Below, piece after piece: positions 22,664 to 32,503 of a DNA stretch of 64,000 nucleotides; the first letter of the stretch is position 1, and every line of letters starts with the position of its first letter. Under the pieces are notes generated by a model. It ran no database searches. It had not been told where the DNA came from and saw nothing but the letters and a program-made list of their open reading frames with translations. This stretch comes from Canna indica (Eukaryota > Streptophyta > Magnoliopsida > Zingiberales > Cannaceae): the NCBI GenBank assembly GCA_034359265.1, contig CP136893.1, forward strand, positions 46,077,501 through 46,141,500, given 5' to 3'. A program made the position numbers and the translations under genes.

Positions 22664-23285
22664 CTCCCTCCTCAACCATAACTCCACTAAACCCTTTATC
22701 AAACCCGCATCTGCCTCAAGCCAAACCCGAACCCGCTAACTTAATTAATCCTATTCTAATCCCATGATAAATTATAATCAATAAACATATGCACCTTCAC
22801 ATTCAACATAATTAAACAATCATGCATACACAACATGAAATTAAATAAATTTATCTATGCAAGCAAAATTTACATAACTCATATTCATACTTACCTGAGC
22901 TCGCAAGCTCGCACCGGACCATAAGTCGACTCGGCTCGACCTCGAACTAGTCCGCTAGGCTGGCAAACACAAATCATAAAGGAAAATAAAAATATAATTA
23001 AAATATCTAGGATATTACAAATCAGCTCTTTGATTTGTGGAAGCTTGTTATATGCATGTATTGGTTAGAAGAATATCTAAACTTTGTGTTACCTGCCTGG
23101 CCTTTTCTGAGTAAGGTGCTAGAGCCAAACATAACGACGTGATGGCAAACAAGCTGGATCGGTGAAAACCGAATCTTATTTGTATAAGGGCGCCGAGGCC
23201 GGAAGTGGCGGCTCTGGAGGCCATGCATACGTAAATAGTTCGTGTAGGGGCTCCACGACTAAAAAAAGCAACTCTAGGGGCCAAT

Positions 23286-23590
23286 GACCAGACTCTGTGA
23301 AAACGGAGCTCACGAGAAGAGCTCTTGGGGTCGTGTTTGCTCATTTAAAGCATCCCAGACTAGGCCGGAGGCCATGTTTAGAGCCGAGGACCAGACGCAG
23401 TGAAAACCGAGTTCGCGATAAGTGCACTTGGGGTTGTATAGCTCGTTTAGAGCATGTCGGGCTGAGCCAAAGGCCGTGTTTAGGGCTGACGACCAGACTC
23501 GACGAAAAACCGAGCTTGCAAGAAGCGCACTTGGGGTCACTAAAGGCATACGAGCCCGAGATATGCACTGAGGCCGGCGAGCCAAACTAG
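23286..23590. repeat. Three tandem units of about 102 bp
   Basis: Units starting near 23286, 23390 and 23491 each begin GACCAGAC, carry AAAACCGAG and CTTGGGGT, and (first two) end with GGCCGTGTTTAG-like text. A weaker fourth relative lies at about 23160-23220. Confidence 0.75.
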
Positions 23591-23869
23591 TGAAGACCGA
23601 GTTCTGGTCGCTAAATGAGGTGTTGAGTCGAGCTTTAGACTAGGGGGGAGCCAAGTCTTAATTGCTTAGGCGTTTGGTGACACTGAGAGTAGGCGGATTG
23701 GGCGAGGAGAAACGACATGTCACGTGGGTCGAGGGCCGCTTGTGAGATTGTGTAAATTCCTCTTGCAAAGTATGTAAATGGCTGCAAGGGCTGTTAGACA
23801 CGAAGGAAATGTGTAGAATAAATAGAATAATTTCATTGCAAAATATCATAAAGATACATCTTATCCCAC
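23591..23869. other. Non-coding spacer next to Gypsy-B
   Basis: No coding frame was recognised. It could be the LTR or 3 prime region of Gypsy-B, but no terminal repeat pair is visible. Confidence 0.3.
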
Positions 23870-23919
23870 CAAGAGTTGAGCTTGACTTACACTTGGTGGA
23901 GCCTCATTAAAACCTTCCA

Positions 23920-24891
23920 TGGGGAAAACCCAATGGGAAAAAACCGCCAAGTAGGGGAAAGAGTACTCCAACCTTGCTGTAATTTAATGGTGGAACCTTA
24001 GCTGTAGTAAGCCCATAGGGAGGCCACGTTCCAGGATCGTGGGAGTTCTTATCCGGAGAGCTCGTCAATTTTGTAAGCACCCTTTCCAAGGACCTCTGTA
24101 ATCCGATAGGGGCCTTCCTAGTTTGGAGCAAGCTTTTCTTCTCCAGCTAGTTTCCTCTGTGGTTCAATCTTTTGGAGAACAAGGTCTCCTTTTGCATAGT
24201 TTCTGAGCTTGACACATTTGTCGTACTTCAGGGCAATCTTAAGTTTCATTTCCTATTCTTTGATTTTGGTGAGCTCTCATTCTTCTTCGATAAGATCGAG
24301 CTCGGTGACTCGGGCTTCTGCGTTGCCTTGCTCTTTGGAGGTATTCTGCGGAGGCTAGGCTCTGCAATCTCAACATGGATCATGGCCACTGCTCCATAGA
24401 CAAGCCAGTAAGGGGTCTCCGAGGTGGAAGACTGGGTGGTTATGTTGTAACTCCAGAGTAGCCCGGGTAGCTCTTTGACCTAGTTTTTCTTGAGCCAGTT
24501 GAGCTTCTTCTTTAACCATGTTAGAATGACTTTGTTGGCTGCTTCAGCCAGGTCGTTTACTTGTGGGTGCTCAACAAATGAAAAGAGCTGTGTAATGCCG
24601 AGGTCTGAGTAGAACTCTCGAAATCGACGATCCATGAATTGTGTTTTGTTGTCGCTACCGAGCTCACGTAGAATTCCAAATCTGCAAATGATATTTTTCC
24701 AAACAAACTTTTGAACTTTATGAGTTACAATTGTAGATAGGGGTAGCCTTTATTCACATGGTGAAATAGTCGATTGCTATGATCAAATATTTGAATTGCC
24801 CCAGTGCTTGCAAAAATGGGCCGAGGAGGTCTATGCCCCATTAATGGAACGATTGATTGTCGTCCGAGATGTGCAACGATTCATTGTACAA
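23920..24891 (-). pseudogene. Gypsy-B integrase core and C-terminus
   Basis: Minus-strand text includes WGIDLLGPF (about 24842-24816), LIIAIDYFT and, further on, GDLVLQKIEPQRKLAGEEKL then WEGPYRITEVLGKGAY (about 24195-24075), a typical integrase C-terminal region. Several stops interrupt it. At 24891 it breaks at the Copia-1 insertion and continues at 32504. Confidence 0.85.
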
Positions 24892-25221
24892 TGATGGCTT
24901 AAGGGTTTCTCTTAAGCCTAGATCTTCATTTTGATGATAACAAATAAGTATTTAATCTATGTGTGAAGTTTTGAGTTCAGGTTGAGGTTGCGATAAGCAT
25001 GCGAACTTTATTCGGAAAAACGAAGGAAAAAGATCATCGAAATGAAAGGAAAGATCGTCAAAGAAAAGGCTTGGGTATCGATTAGGTAGATATCTTGTAA
25101 TATACCCCTAGGATCTTATCTCAAGCCTAATTATAAAGTTATCCAAGTTAGAACTTGGTAACTAAACCTATGAAAAAGCATGTAACGAATATAAGAAAAA
25201 ATATCAGCCTCAGCCTAAGTT

Positions 25222-25500
25222 TGGTCGACCGAACAAGGCAAAAACACTGGCTGTAGCCTTGTCGGTCGATCAAATGATGCCACAAAAGGCAGTAGCCAAT
25301 CGATCGACCTGTCGGTCGACCAAAGATGGTGAAGAAATCGACTCAAAGCTACGTCGGTCGACCGACCAATGCCTAAAATTGGCAGAAGGTGCATCGGTCG
25401 ACCGGATTGCGGATCGATAAAGTCGCGATCCATTCGGTCGACCCATCGGTCGACTGGACAATGCGAGTAAAGCACAGAAAGGATCGACGATCGATCGGCA
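25222..25500. repeat. GGTCGACC palindrome array, LTR of Copia-1
   Basis: Repeated blocks of GGTCGACCGA(T/A)C..GGTCGACC type, separated by 30-45 bp of text such as CAAAAGGCAGTAGCCAAT. They are CG-rich in an AT-rich LTR. Confidence 0.85.
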
Positions 25501-25562
25501 AGCGACCGAATGACTGTAACGGCTAGTTTTTCGCCCGTTGAACAGCCCGTTCAGTTGAGGGT

Positions 25563-25570
25563 TATAAATA
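25563..25570 (+). promoter_or_regulatory. TATA box, 5 prime LTR of Copia-1
   Basis: TATAAATA inside GAGGGTTATAAATAACCCTC, itself a 20-bp palindrome. Confidence 0.75.
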
Positions 25571-26243
25571 ACCCTCACCTAACTCCTTTAAGACCTCTTA
25601 GATACTTTATTGAGCATAAAAAGAAGTGATTTGAGCCTTTAAAAAGATTAATTGTTGCGCCCTGTTCTTCCGTCAACATCCTTCTCAAGCGCCCAGTTAT
25701 GTTCCTCAACTCTGCTGCGATTCAAGTTCATCTACTAAACGAGTTGAAGGCTTGAAGGCTTGGGAAAAGAGCATTGGTCCTTCTTTCGATTCTTAGCTCT
25801 TTTTCATTGTATTTGAAAAGTTATTTCAAACTTGTTTTCTTCTGTAATAGCTTGCTAGGTGTGCTAGAGAAACACTTATGGTAGACTTTGTAGTTTTGTA
25901 TTTTGCCTAGGTGAGTAGGTTTGAGAAGTTCTCAAAGAGGTGAGAATTGTGTCCTCAGTTGTATTAAAAGGGAAACACAAGTTCTATAAAGTAGTTGGTT
26001 AGAAATCCTTGGTGAGGAGCCAAGGTAGTGGAGTAGGCAGTTGGTCGAACCACTATATTTCATTGTGTTTGCATTGCCTTGAATGTTTGCTCATTATTGT
26101 TCTTGATATTTGATAACTTACATTGTTAAGTTACATTTGCATTCAATTAAAGTTGAAACTAAGCAAAAAAAAAATGATAAAATAGAAAGAAGGGACATAC
26201 ACTATTCAACCCTCCCTTCTAGTGTCAAATTTCATACAATAAT

Positions 26244-26255
26244 TGGTATTAGAGC
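26244..26255 (+). other. Primer-binding site of Copia-1
   Basis: TGGTATTAGAGC, one mismatch from the tRNA-Met complement, two bases after the LTR. Confidence 0.85.
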
Positions 26256-26298
26256 TAGGTCGTAGGATAAGATTTAACCATCTTCCCTACAAATTAAG

Positions 26299-27943
26299 AT
26301 GTCGAGTGAAATCCAACTAGCTCAAGGGTCCTCTACTCATACTCCACCACTATTTGATGGAAACAACTATGCCTACTGGAAGATTCGTATGAATGGCTTA
26401 TTACAATCTCTAGGCATGGATGTATGGAGGATGATTCAAGTAGAGTATAAGCAACCCACTAAGGACATGGATCAGTGGGGCCAAGAAGAGATTAAACTAT
26501 TTAATGCTAATGCAAAGGCCGTCATGCATTATATTGCGGCCTATCAATTAATGAATTCAATAGGATTTCTACCTGTAAGTCCACATATGATCTATAGAAG
26601 GTCCTAGAGACCACACATGAAGGGACTTCACAATTAAAGGAATCCAAAATAAACCTACTCATGCATGATTATGAAATGTTTAAAATGTTATCGCATGAAT
26701 CCATTGATGCCATGTATGCTAGATTTCAAAATATTACAAATGGTCTAGCTAACCTTGGCAGAGAAATAAGGGAAGAGGAGAAGGTAAGGAAGCTCCTTCG
26801 TTCCCTTCCAAAATCTTGGGAGCCCAAGGTCATAGCAATCATGAAAGCAAAGGACATGAGTACCTTGAAGATAACCGAGCTCATTGGATCTCTCATGACA
26901 CATGAGACCCACATGAAGCAATACCAGGAGGAAGATGCCCCCAAAGGCAAGGCCATTGCCTTAAAAGTATCACACGAGTAGAAGAATCCCCATCATCTGA
27001 GGAAGAGACGGATGACCTTGATGAAATGGCAATGTTAGCAAGGAGGTTTATGAGATTCATGAGAGGAGGTATGAGAAAGGGTGGAGGAAGCTACACATGC
27101 TACCATTGCAACAAAGCCGGGCATCTAAGGAAGGACTGCCCACTTCTCAGAATGGCTTCCACCTCTAACCCTCACAAAAAGGACAAATACAAGAAGAAGA
27201 AGAAGAAGAAGAAGAAGAAGGCAATGATGGCTTCGTGGGATGAAAGCGAGGCTTCATCGAGTGAAGAAGACACAAAGAGTGAAAAGGCAAATCTTTGCTT
27301 AATGGCAAATGATGATGAGATAAGATTTACTTTTGGTGAACTTTCTTTTACTCAAGAAGAGCTTGAAAATGAATTTGAACAAATGAATGATGAATTTAAT
27401 GCTATTAGGAGAAAATTTAAAGAGCTTAAAAAGGACAATAAATCTTTAGAGCTAGAAAATGATAGCTTATTACTTTCATGCAATGATTTAAGGAAAGAAG
27501 TAGATACCCTTAAGGAAGAGAAACACACCCTAGAGAAAGCAAGGAAGGACTTAGAAAATGACAACAAAAAATTAGAAGATGAAAATAAGTATTTAAGTGA
27601 TCAAGTAGAGCACTTGAATGATAGCATGCTAACTTTGAAAAAGGAACTTTGCATGCTTAATGAAAAGATGACAACCCTACAAAATGTCATGCCTAAGGTT
27701 GTCCATAAAAAGAAATCATCACACTTCAATGCTCACACACACAATAGAAGGAAGTTTATTGGAAATTGTTTTTCTTGTGGCATATATGGCCATATGGCCA
27801 AGGATTGTGCTTTGAGGTGGAACCCAAATGCAAGATTTACATGGGTTCCTAAAATGACTAACACTCAAGCACGTAAGAAAATTTGGGTACCTAAAATAGT
27901 TTCCTCTCCTTTTGTAGATGGAGAAGCATCCTCAAGTAAGTAG
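26299..27943 (+). pseudogene. Gag of Copia-1
   Basis: The ATG at 26299 opens a UBN2-type gag (NYAYWKIRM near the start). Next come a CCHC knuckle CYHCNKAGHLRKDC (about 27098-27139), a run of ten AAG lysine codons (27191-27220), a long coiled coil (about 27340-27690) and a second knuckle CFSCGIYGHMAKDC (about 27767-27810). Compared with Copia-2 it has lost one base near 26523 and one near 26980, splitting the frame in three. It overlaps pol by 26 nt. Confidence 0.9.
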
Positions 27944-30900
27944 AAGCACTTGGATATTGGATAGTGGTTGCTCAAAGCACATGACAGGTAAAATCAACTT
28001 ATTTGCAACCCTATCAAGCAAAGATGGTGGACATATCAAATTTGAAGACAATGCCAAAGGTAAGATTGTTGGCATTGGTGATATAGGTATACTTCCTTAC
28101 CCATGCATTAAGAATGTTTTACTAGTTGATGGGTTAAAACATAACTTGATTAGTATATCACAATTGTGTGACAATGGATACATAATTATCTTTGAAGCAT
28201 CTAAATGTATCATTAGGAGTGCACCATCTAATTATCATGTTTATTGGAAATAGGCAAGAAAATATCTACACATTAGATTTAAATGTCTTGCCTAATCCCC
28301 ATGTTAGATGCTTAGTTGCCATGGAGAGTAACTCTTGGTTGTGGCATAGAAGGCTAGGACATGCTAGCATGAGCCTGATCCAAGAAATATCTTAGGAAGA
28401 ATTAGTTAAAGGATTACCCAAGATAAAATTCGAAAAAGACAAACTTTGTGATGCATGTCAACTAGGTAAGCAAGTTAAATCTTTATTTCATAGCATTAAT
28501 CAAGTTAGTACATCTATAATTCTTGAGCTTGTGCACATGGATCTTTTTTGTCCATGTGATGTAGCTAGTTTAGGTGGAAAGCTATATTGCTATGTGTTAG
28601 TTGATGACTTTTCTAGATTTACATGAGTTTTCTTTTTAGCTAAGAAAAATAAAACTTTTGAGTTTTTCAAAAAGTTTACTAAGAAAGCTACAAATGAGAA
28701 AGGAGTTTCAATTTTAAAAATTAGAAGTGATAATGGAGGAGAGTTTTAAAATGAAATTTTTTCCGAATTTTGTGATGATATAGGTATTGAACATACATTT
28801 TCTTCCCCTAGGATCCCTCAACAAAATGGGATGGTTGAGAGGAAGAATAGAACCTTACAAGAGATGGCTAGGACCATGCTATATGAAAATAATTTGCCAA
28901 TGAATTTTTTGGCTGAAGCCATAAATACCTCTTGTTATGTGCTTAATCACGTTTTACAAAGACCTAAAATTAAGAAAACACTGTTTGAGCTTTGGAATGG
29001 TAAAATCCCAAATGTGGAATATTTTAATGTTTTTGGATGCAAATGTTTCATCTTAAACACTAAGGAGCATTTAGGAAAATTTGATTCTAAATACAATGAA
29101 GGGATCTTCCTAGGTTACTCCATTAATTCTAAGGCATATAGACAATCATAGAACTATGATTGTTGAAGAATCTATGCATGTCACTTTTAATGAAACTAAT
29201 GATTCTTCTAGAAATGTGAAGATTGTAAATGTAGGTGAGGAATTTGATGATCTCACACTTCATGACAAAGAGGTGGAGGGTGAAGATAATGAGAAAACTC
29301 AACATGAAGATCCACCATCCTCGAATCTACCTCAAGTTGAAGATGAGGAAGAAGAAGCTATACCACCTCTCCCTAAAGGATATCGGTTGATAAGGAATCA
29401 TCCAATGGATCAAGTTATTGGAGAACCATCAACGGGAGTGGTAACGCACTCTAAACTCAAGGATATTTGTCAATATGTAGCCTTTATATCTCAAGTAGAG
29501 CCTAAGAATATTAAGGAAGCAAATAGAAGATGAGTTTTGGGTACTAGCAATGCAAGAAGAGCTCAACCAATTTGCTAGAAATGATGTATGGGACTTGATA
29601 CCTAGACCTAGCGAACAAACCATAATTGAGACTAAATGGGTATTTAGAAATAAGTTAGATGAAGGAGGATTAGTCATTAGAAACAAAGCTAGGTTAGTGG
29701 CACAATGGTACAATCAACAAGAAGGATAGATTATAATGAAACTTATGCCCCCGTAGCTAGATTAGAAGCAATTAGAATGCTTTTGGCATATGATAGCTTT
29801 AAAGGGTTTAAACTTTTCCAAATGGATGTAAAAAGTGCATTCTTAAATGGTTTCATTAATGAAGAAGTATATGTTGAACAACCCCCGGATTTGAAAGTTT
29901 TGAGTTTCCAAATCATGTTTTCAAACTTAAAAGGGCATTATATGGTTTAACACAAGCCCCTAGGGCTTGGTATGAAAGGCTTTCAAAATTTTTAATTGAA
30001 CAAGGTTTTAACATTGGAAACGCCGATGTTTCACTTTTTATTAAACATCATGAAAATGACATGTTATTAGTTCAAATTTATGTTGATGACATAATTTTTG
30101 GAGCTACTAATGAAACTCTTTGTAAGTGGTTTGCTAAGTGTATGCAAGATGAGTTTGTGATGAGCATGATGGGAGAGCTATCCTTCATGCTTGGTCTCCA
30201 AATCAAGCAAACCAACAAAGGAATATTCATCAATCAAGCCAAGTACACAAAGGAGCTCATTAAAAGATTTGGGATGAATGAAGCCAAGATAGCTTCTACA
30301 CCAATGAGCACATCCATCAAGCTTGACAAAGATGAAAAGGGTGTCAAAGTCGACGAAAAACGATATCGAGGTATGATTGGTAGTCTTCTTTACTTAACTG
30401 CAAGTAGACCCGATATCATGTTTAACGTTTGTGCATGTGCTAGATTTCAATCTTGTCCTAGAATGTCTCATTTAAATGCGGTCAAATGTATATTGAGATA
30501 TTTAAAAGGCACGGTTGACTTAGGACTATGGTATCCATGTTATACATCTTTTGATTTAATCGGTTTTTCGGACGCGGATTTTGCCGGGTGTAAAGTAGAA
30601 AGAAAAAACACTATTGGGTGTTGTCTTGTTTCTTGGTTCTCAAAGAAACAAAACTCAGTTGCACTTTCAACTACCGAAGCGGAATACATCACTGCGGCTA
30701 GTTGTTGTGCACAAATCCTTTGGATGAAACAAACCCTTTTAGATTATGGACTTAAGTATTCTTGCATACCTATTCATTGTGATAATACTAGTGCAATAAA
30801 TTTAACAAAGAATCCTATTTTACACTCTAGGACTAAGCATATTGATCTAAGGCACCATTTTCTTAGAGGTAATGTGACTAAGGGAAATATATCGGTAGAA

Positions 30901-31011
30901 TTTGTATCCACCAACAAACAACTTGCCGATATATTTACAAAACCATTGGTTGAAGAAAGCTTTACAAACTTAAGGATGCAATTAGGGATTTGTGCTTTTC
31001 CTAGTCGTTAA
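27918..31011 (+). pseudogene. Pol of Copia-1 (PR-INT-RT-RH)
   Basis: Starts at ATG 27918, in the +1 frame relative to gag. Protease WILDSGCSKHMTG, pre-integrase (WLWHRRLGHAS), integrase (IRSDNGGEF, then a stop), reverse transcriptase (FQMDVKSAFLNG; IYVDDIIFGA at about 30079-30108) and RNase H (ALSTTEAEY; LADIFTKPLVEESF near the end). Breaks include stops at about 28393, 28624 and 28747 and frame changes near 28250, 29150, 29520 and 29730. The last 950 bp (30061-31011) stay open. Confidence 0.93.
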
Positions 31012-31474
31012 GATGTTCTTTTTCAAAACATATATGACTTCAAAAATTTGCATCCTATAAAGTGTCATCACACTTATGTACTGCTCTGTAATGGGGCTTT
31101 GTGACTTATTGATGTTTGCCTTCTATAGGCTTACATTGGTAGGAAGGACTATAGTGGAAGATGATACTTGGTTTTATGGCTTTCTTGGTTTTCATGATGA
31201 AACTCATTAATTGTACCTTAATTCTTACCCTTTTTTATTGATGTCAAAAGGGGGAGAAAAAGTAAGGTCACACTTGGTTTTTATGATGCATATAGTTAGG
31301 GGGAGTTACAAAAATGATATGCACATTGATAGGGGGAGCATAGGTTGAGTTGTAAGCATTTGTATGCATATGTTGAGTTATATATCTTGTATGCCTTAAC
31401 TCAAACTCACAAAGAATATGCATATGTGTTCTTAAAATTCCATGTTATGTTTGTCATCATCAAAAAGGAGAGAT
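31012..31474 (+). other. Sirevirus 3 prime non-coding region with several polypurine boxes
   Basis: There is no envelope-like frame. Purine boxes of AAAAGGGGGAGA / TAGGGGGAG type occur at about 31246, 31297 and 31330. The one next to the LTR is AAAAAGGAGAGA (31462-31473). Repeated purine boxes here are a known Sirevirus trait. Confidence 0.8.
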
Positions 31475-32498
31475 TGTTGGCTTAAGGGTTTCTCTTAAGC
31501 CTAGATCTTCATTTTGATGATAACAAACAAGTATTTAATCTATGTGTGAAGTTTTGAGTTCAGGTTGAGGTTGCGATAAGCATGCGAACTTCGTTCAGAA
31601 AAATGAAGGAAAAAGATCGTCGAAATGAAAGGAAAGATCGTCAAAGAAAAGGCTTGGGTATCAATTAGGTAGATATCTTGTAATATACCCCTAGGATCTT
31701 AAGGGTATCAATTAAGGGTAGCGGTCGCAGGCGGTCAATCGGTCGATCAACCGACGATCGACTAGCAAGCAACCGAACTGCTGTAACGGCTAGTTTTCCA
31801 CCCGTTGAATAGCCCGTTCAGTTGAGGGTTATAAATAACCCTCACCTAACTCCTTTAAGACTTCTTAGAGACTTTATTGAGCCTAAAAAGAAGTGATTTG
31901 AGCCTTCAAAAAGATTAATTGTTGCGCCCTGTTCTTCCGTCAACATCCTTCTCAAGCGCCCAGTTCTGTTCCTCAACTCTGCTACGATTCAAGTTCATCT
32001 ACTGAACGAGTTGAAGGCTTGAAGGCTTGGGAAAAGAGCATTGGTCCTTCTTTAAATTCTTAGCTCTTTTTCATTGTATTTGAAAAGTTATTTCAAACTT
32101 GTTTTCTTCTGTAATAGCTTGCAGGTGTGCTAGAGAAACACTTATGGTAGACTTTGTAGATTTGTATTTTGCCTAGGTGAATAGGTTTGAGGAGTTCTCA
32201 AAGAGATGAGAATTGTGTCCTCAGTTGTATTAAAAGGGAAACACAAGTTCTATAAAGTAGTTGGTTAGAAATCCTTGGTGAGGAGTCAAGGTTGTGGGGT
32301 AGGCGGTTGGCCGAACCATCATACTTCATCGTGTTTGCATTGCCTTGAATGTTTGCTTATTGAAGTTGATAACATACATTGTTAGGTTACATTTGCATTC
32401 AAATGAAGTTGAAACTAAGCAAAAAGAAAATTGATAAAATAGAAAGAAGGGACAGACACTATTCAACCCCCCCTTCTAGTGTTAGATTTCATACAATA
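31475..32498 (+). repeat. 3 prime LTR of Copia-1, internally deleted
   Basis: Starts TGTTGGCTTAAGGG and ends CATACAATA. It is 1024 bp and lacks about 326 bp present in the 5 prime LTR, mostly the GGTCGACC array; only a remnant is left near 31725-31775. TATA box at 31830-31837. Confidence 0.92.
31830..31837 (+). promoter_or_regulatory. TATA box, 3 prime LTR of Copia-1
   Basis: TATAAATA in the same palindromic setting as the 5 prime LTR. Confidence 0.65.
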
Positions 32499-32503
32499 TA
32501 CAG

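Larger units (their letters stand above)
20176..23019 (-). mobile_element. Minus-strand Gypsy-type LTR, possibly solo
   Basis: On the minus strand the block starts TGTAATATCCTAGATATTTT at 23019, a common Gypsy LTR start. It has a TATA box at 22663-22657 followed by a GC-rich leader and a long AT-rich region. No protease or polymerase is attached on either side. The left limit and target duplication could not be fixed. Open frames at 22028-22767 on the plus strand are low-complexity and look spurious. Confidence 0.55.
24892..26241 (+). repeat. 5 prime LTR of Copia-1
   Basis: 1350 bp, starting TGATGGCTTAAGGG and ending TTCATACAATA (the usual end would be CA). It carries a GGTCGACC array (25222-25500) and a TATA box, and matches 31475-32498 apart from a large gap in the latter. 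Confidence 0.93.
24892..32498 (+). mobile_element. Copia-1: Sirevirus-type Ty1/Copia element
   Basis: 7.6 kb, with both LTRs, a tRNA-Met primer site, long gag with coiled coil and zinc knuckles, pol in PR-INT-RT-RH order, and several polypurine boxes before the 3 prime LTR. The flanks TACAA (24887-24891) and TACAG (32499-32503) are a 5-bp duplication with one mismatch. The flanking integrase reads through when the element is removed. Gag and pol are disabled. Confidence 0.95.

Noticed and set aside
22028..22767. Overlapping GC-rich plus-strand frames rich in Arg, Gly and Lys
   Set aside because: They lie antisense to the leader region of a minus-strand LTR with its own TATA box. Composition explains the lack of stops.
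25215..25578. Minus-strand frames rich in VDR/STD repeats
   Set aside because: They are translations of the GGTCGACC array and show no coding signal.
26244..26255. tRNA-like match
   Set aside because: Only 12 bases match initiator tRNA-Met; it is a primer-binding site, not a tRNA gene. No complete tRNA or rRNA gene was seen.
31012..31474. Possible envelope-like third ORF of the Sirevirus
   Set aside because: No open frame of useful length and no membrane-protein signal in either Copia-1 or Copia-2 after pol.
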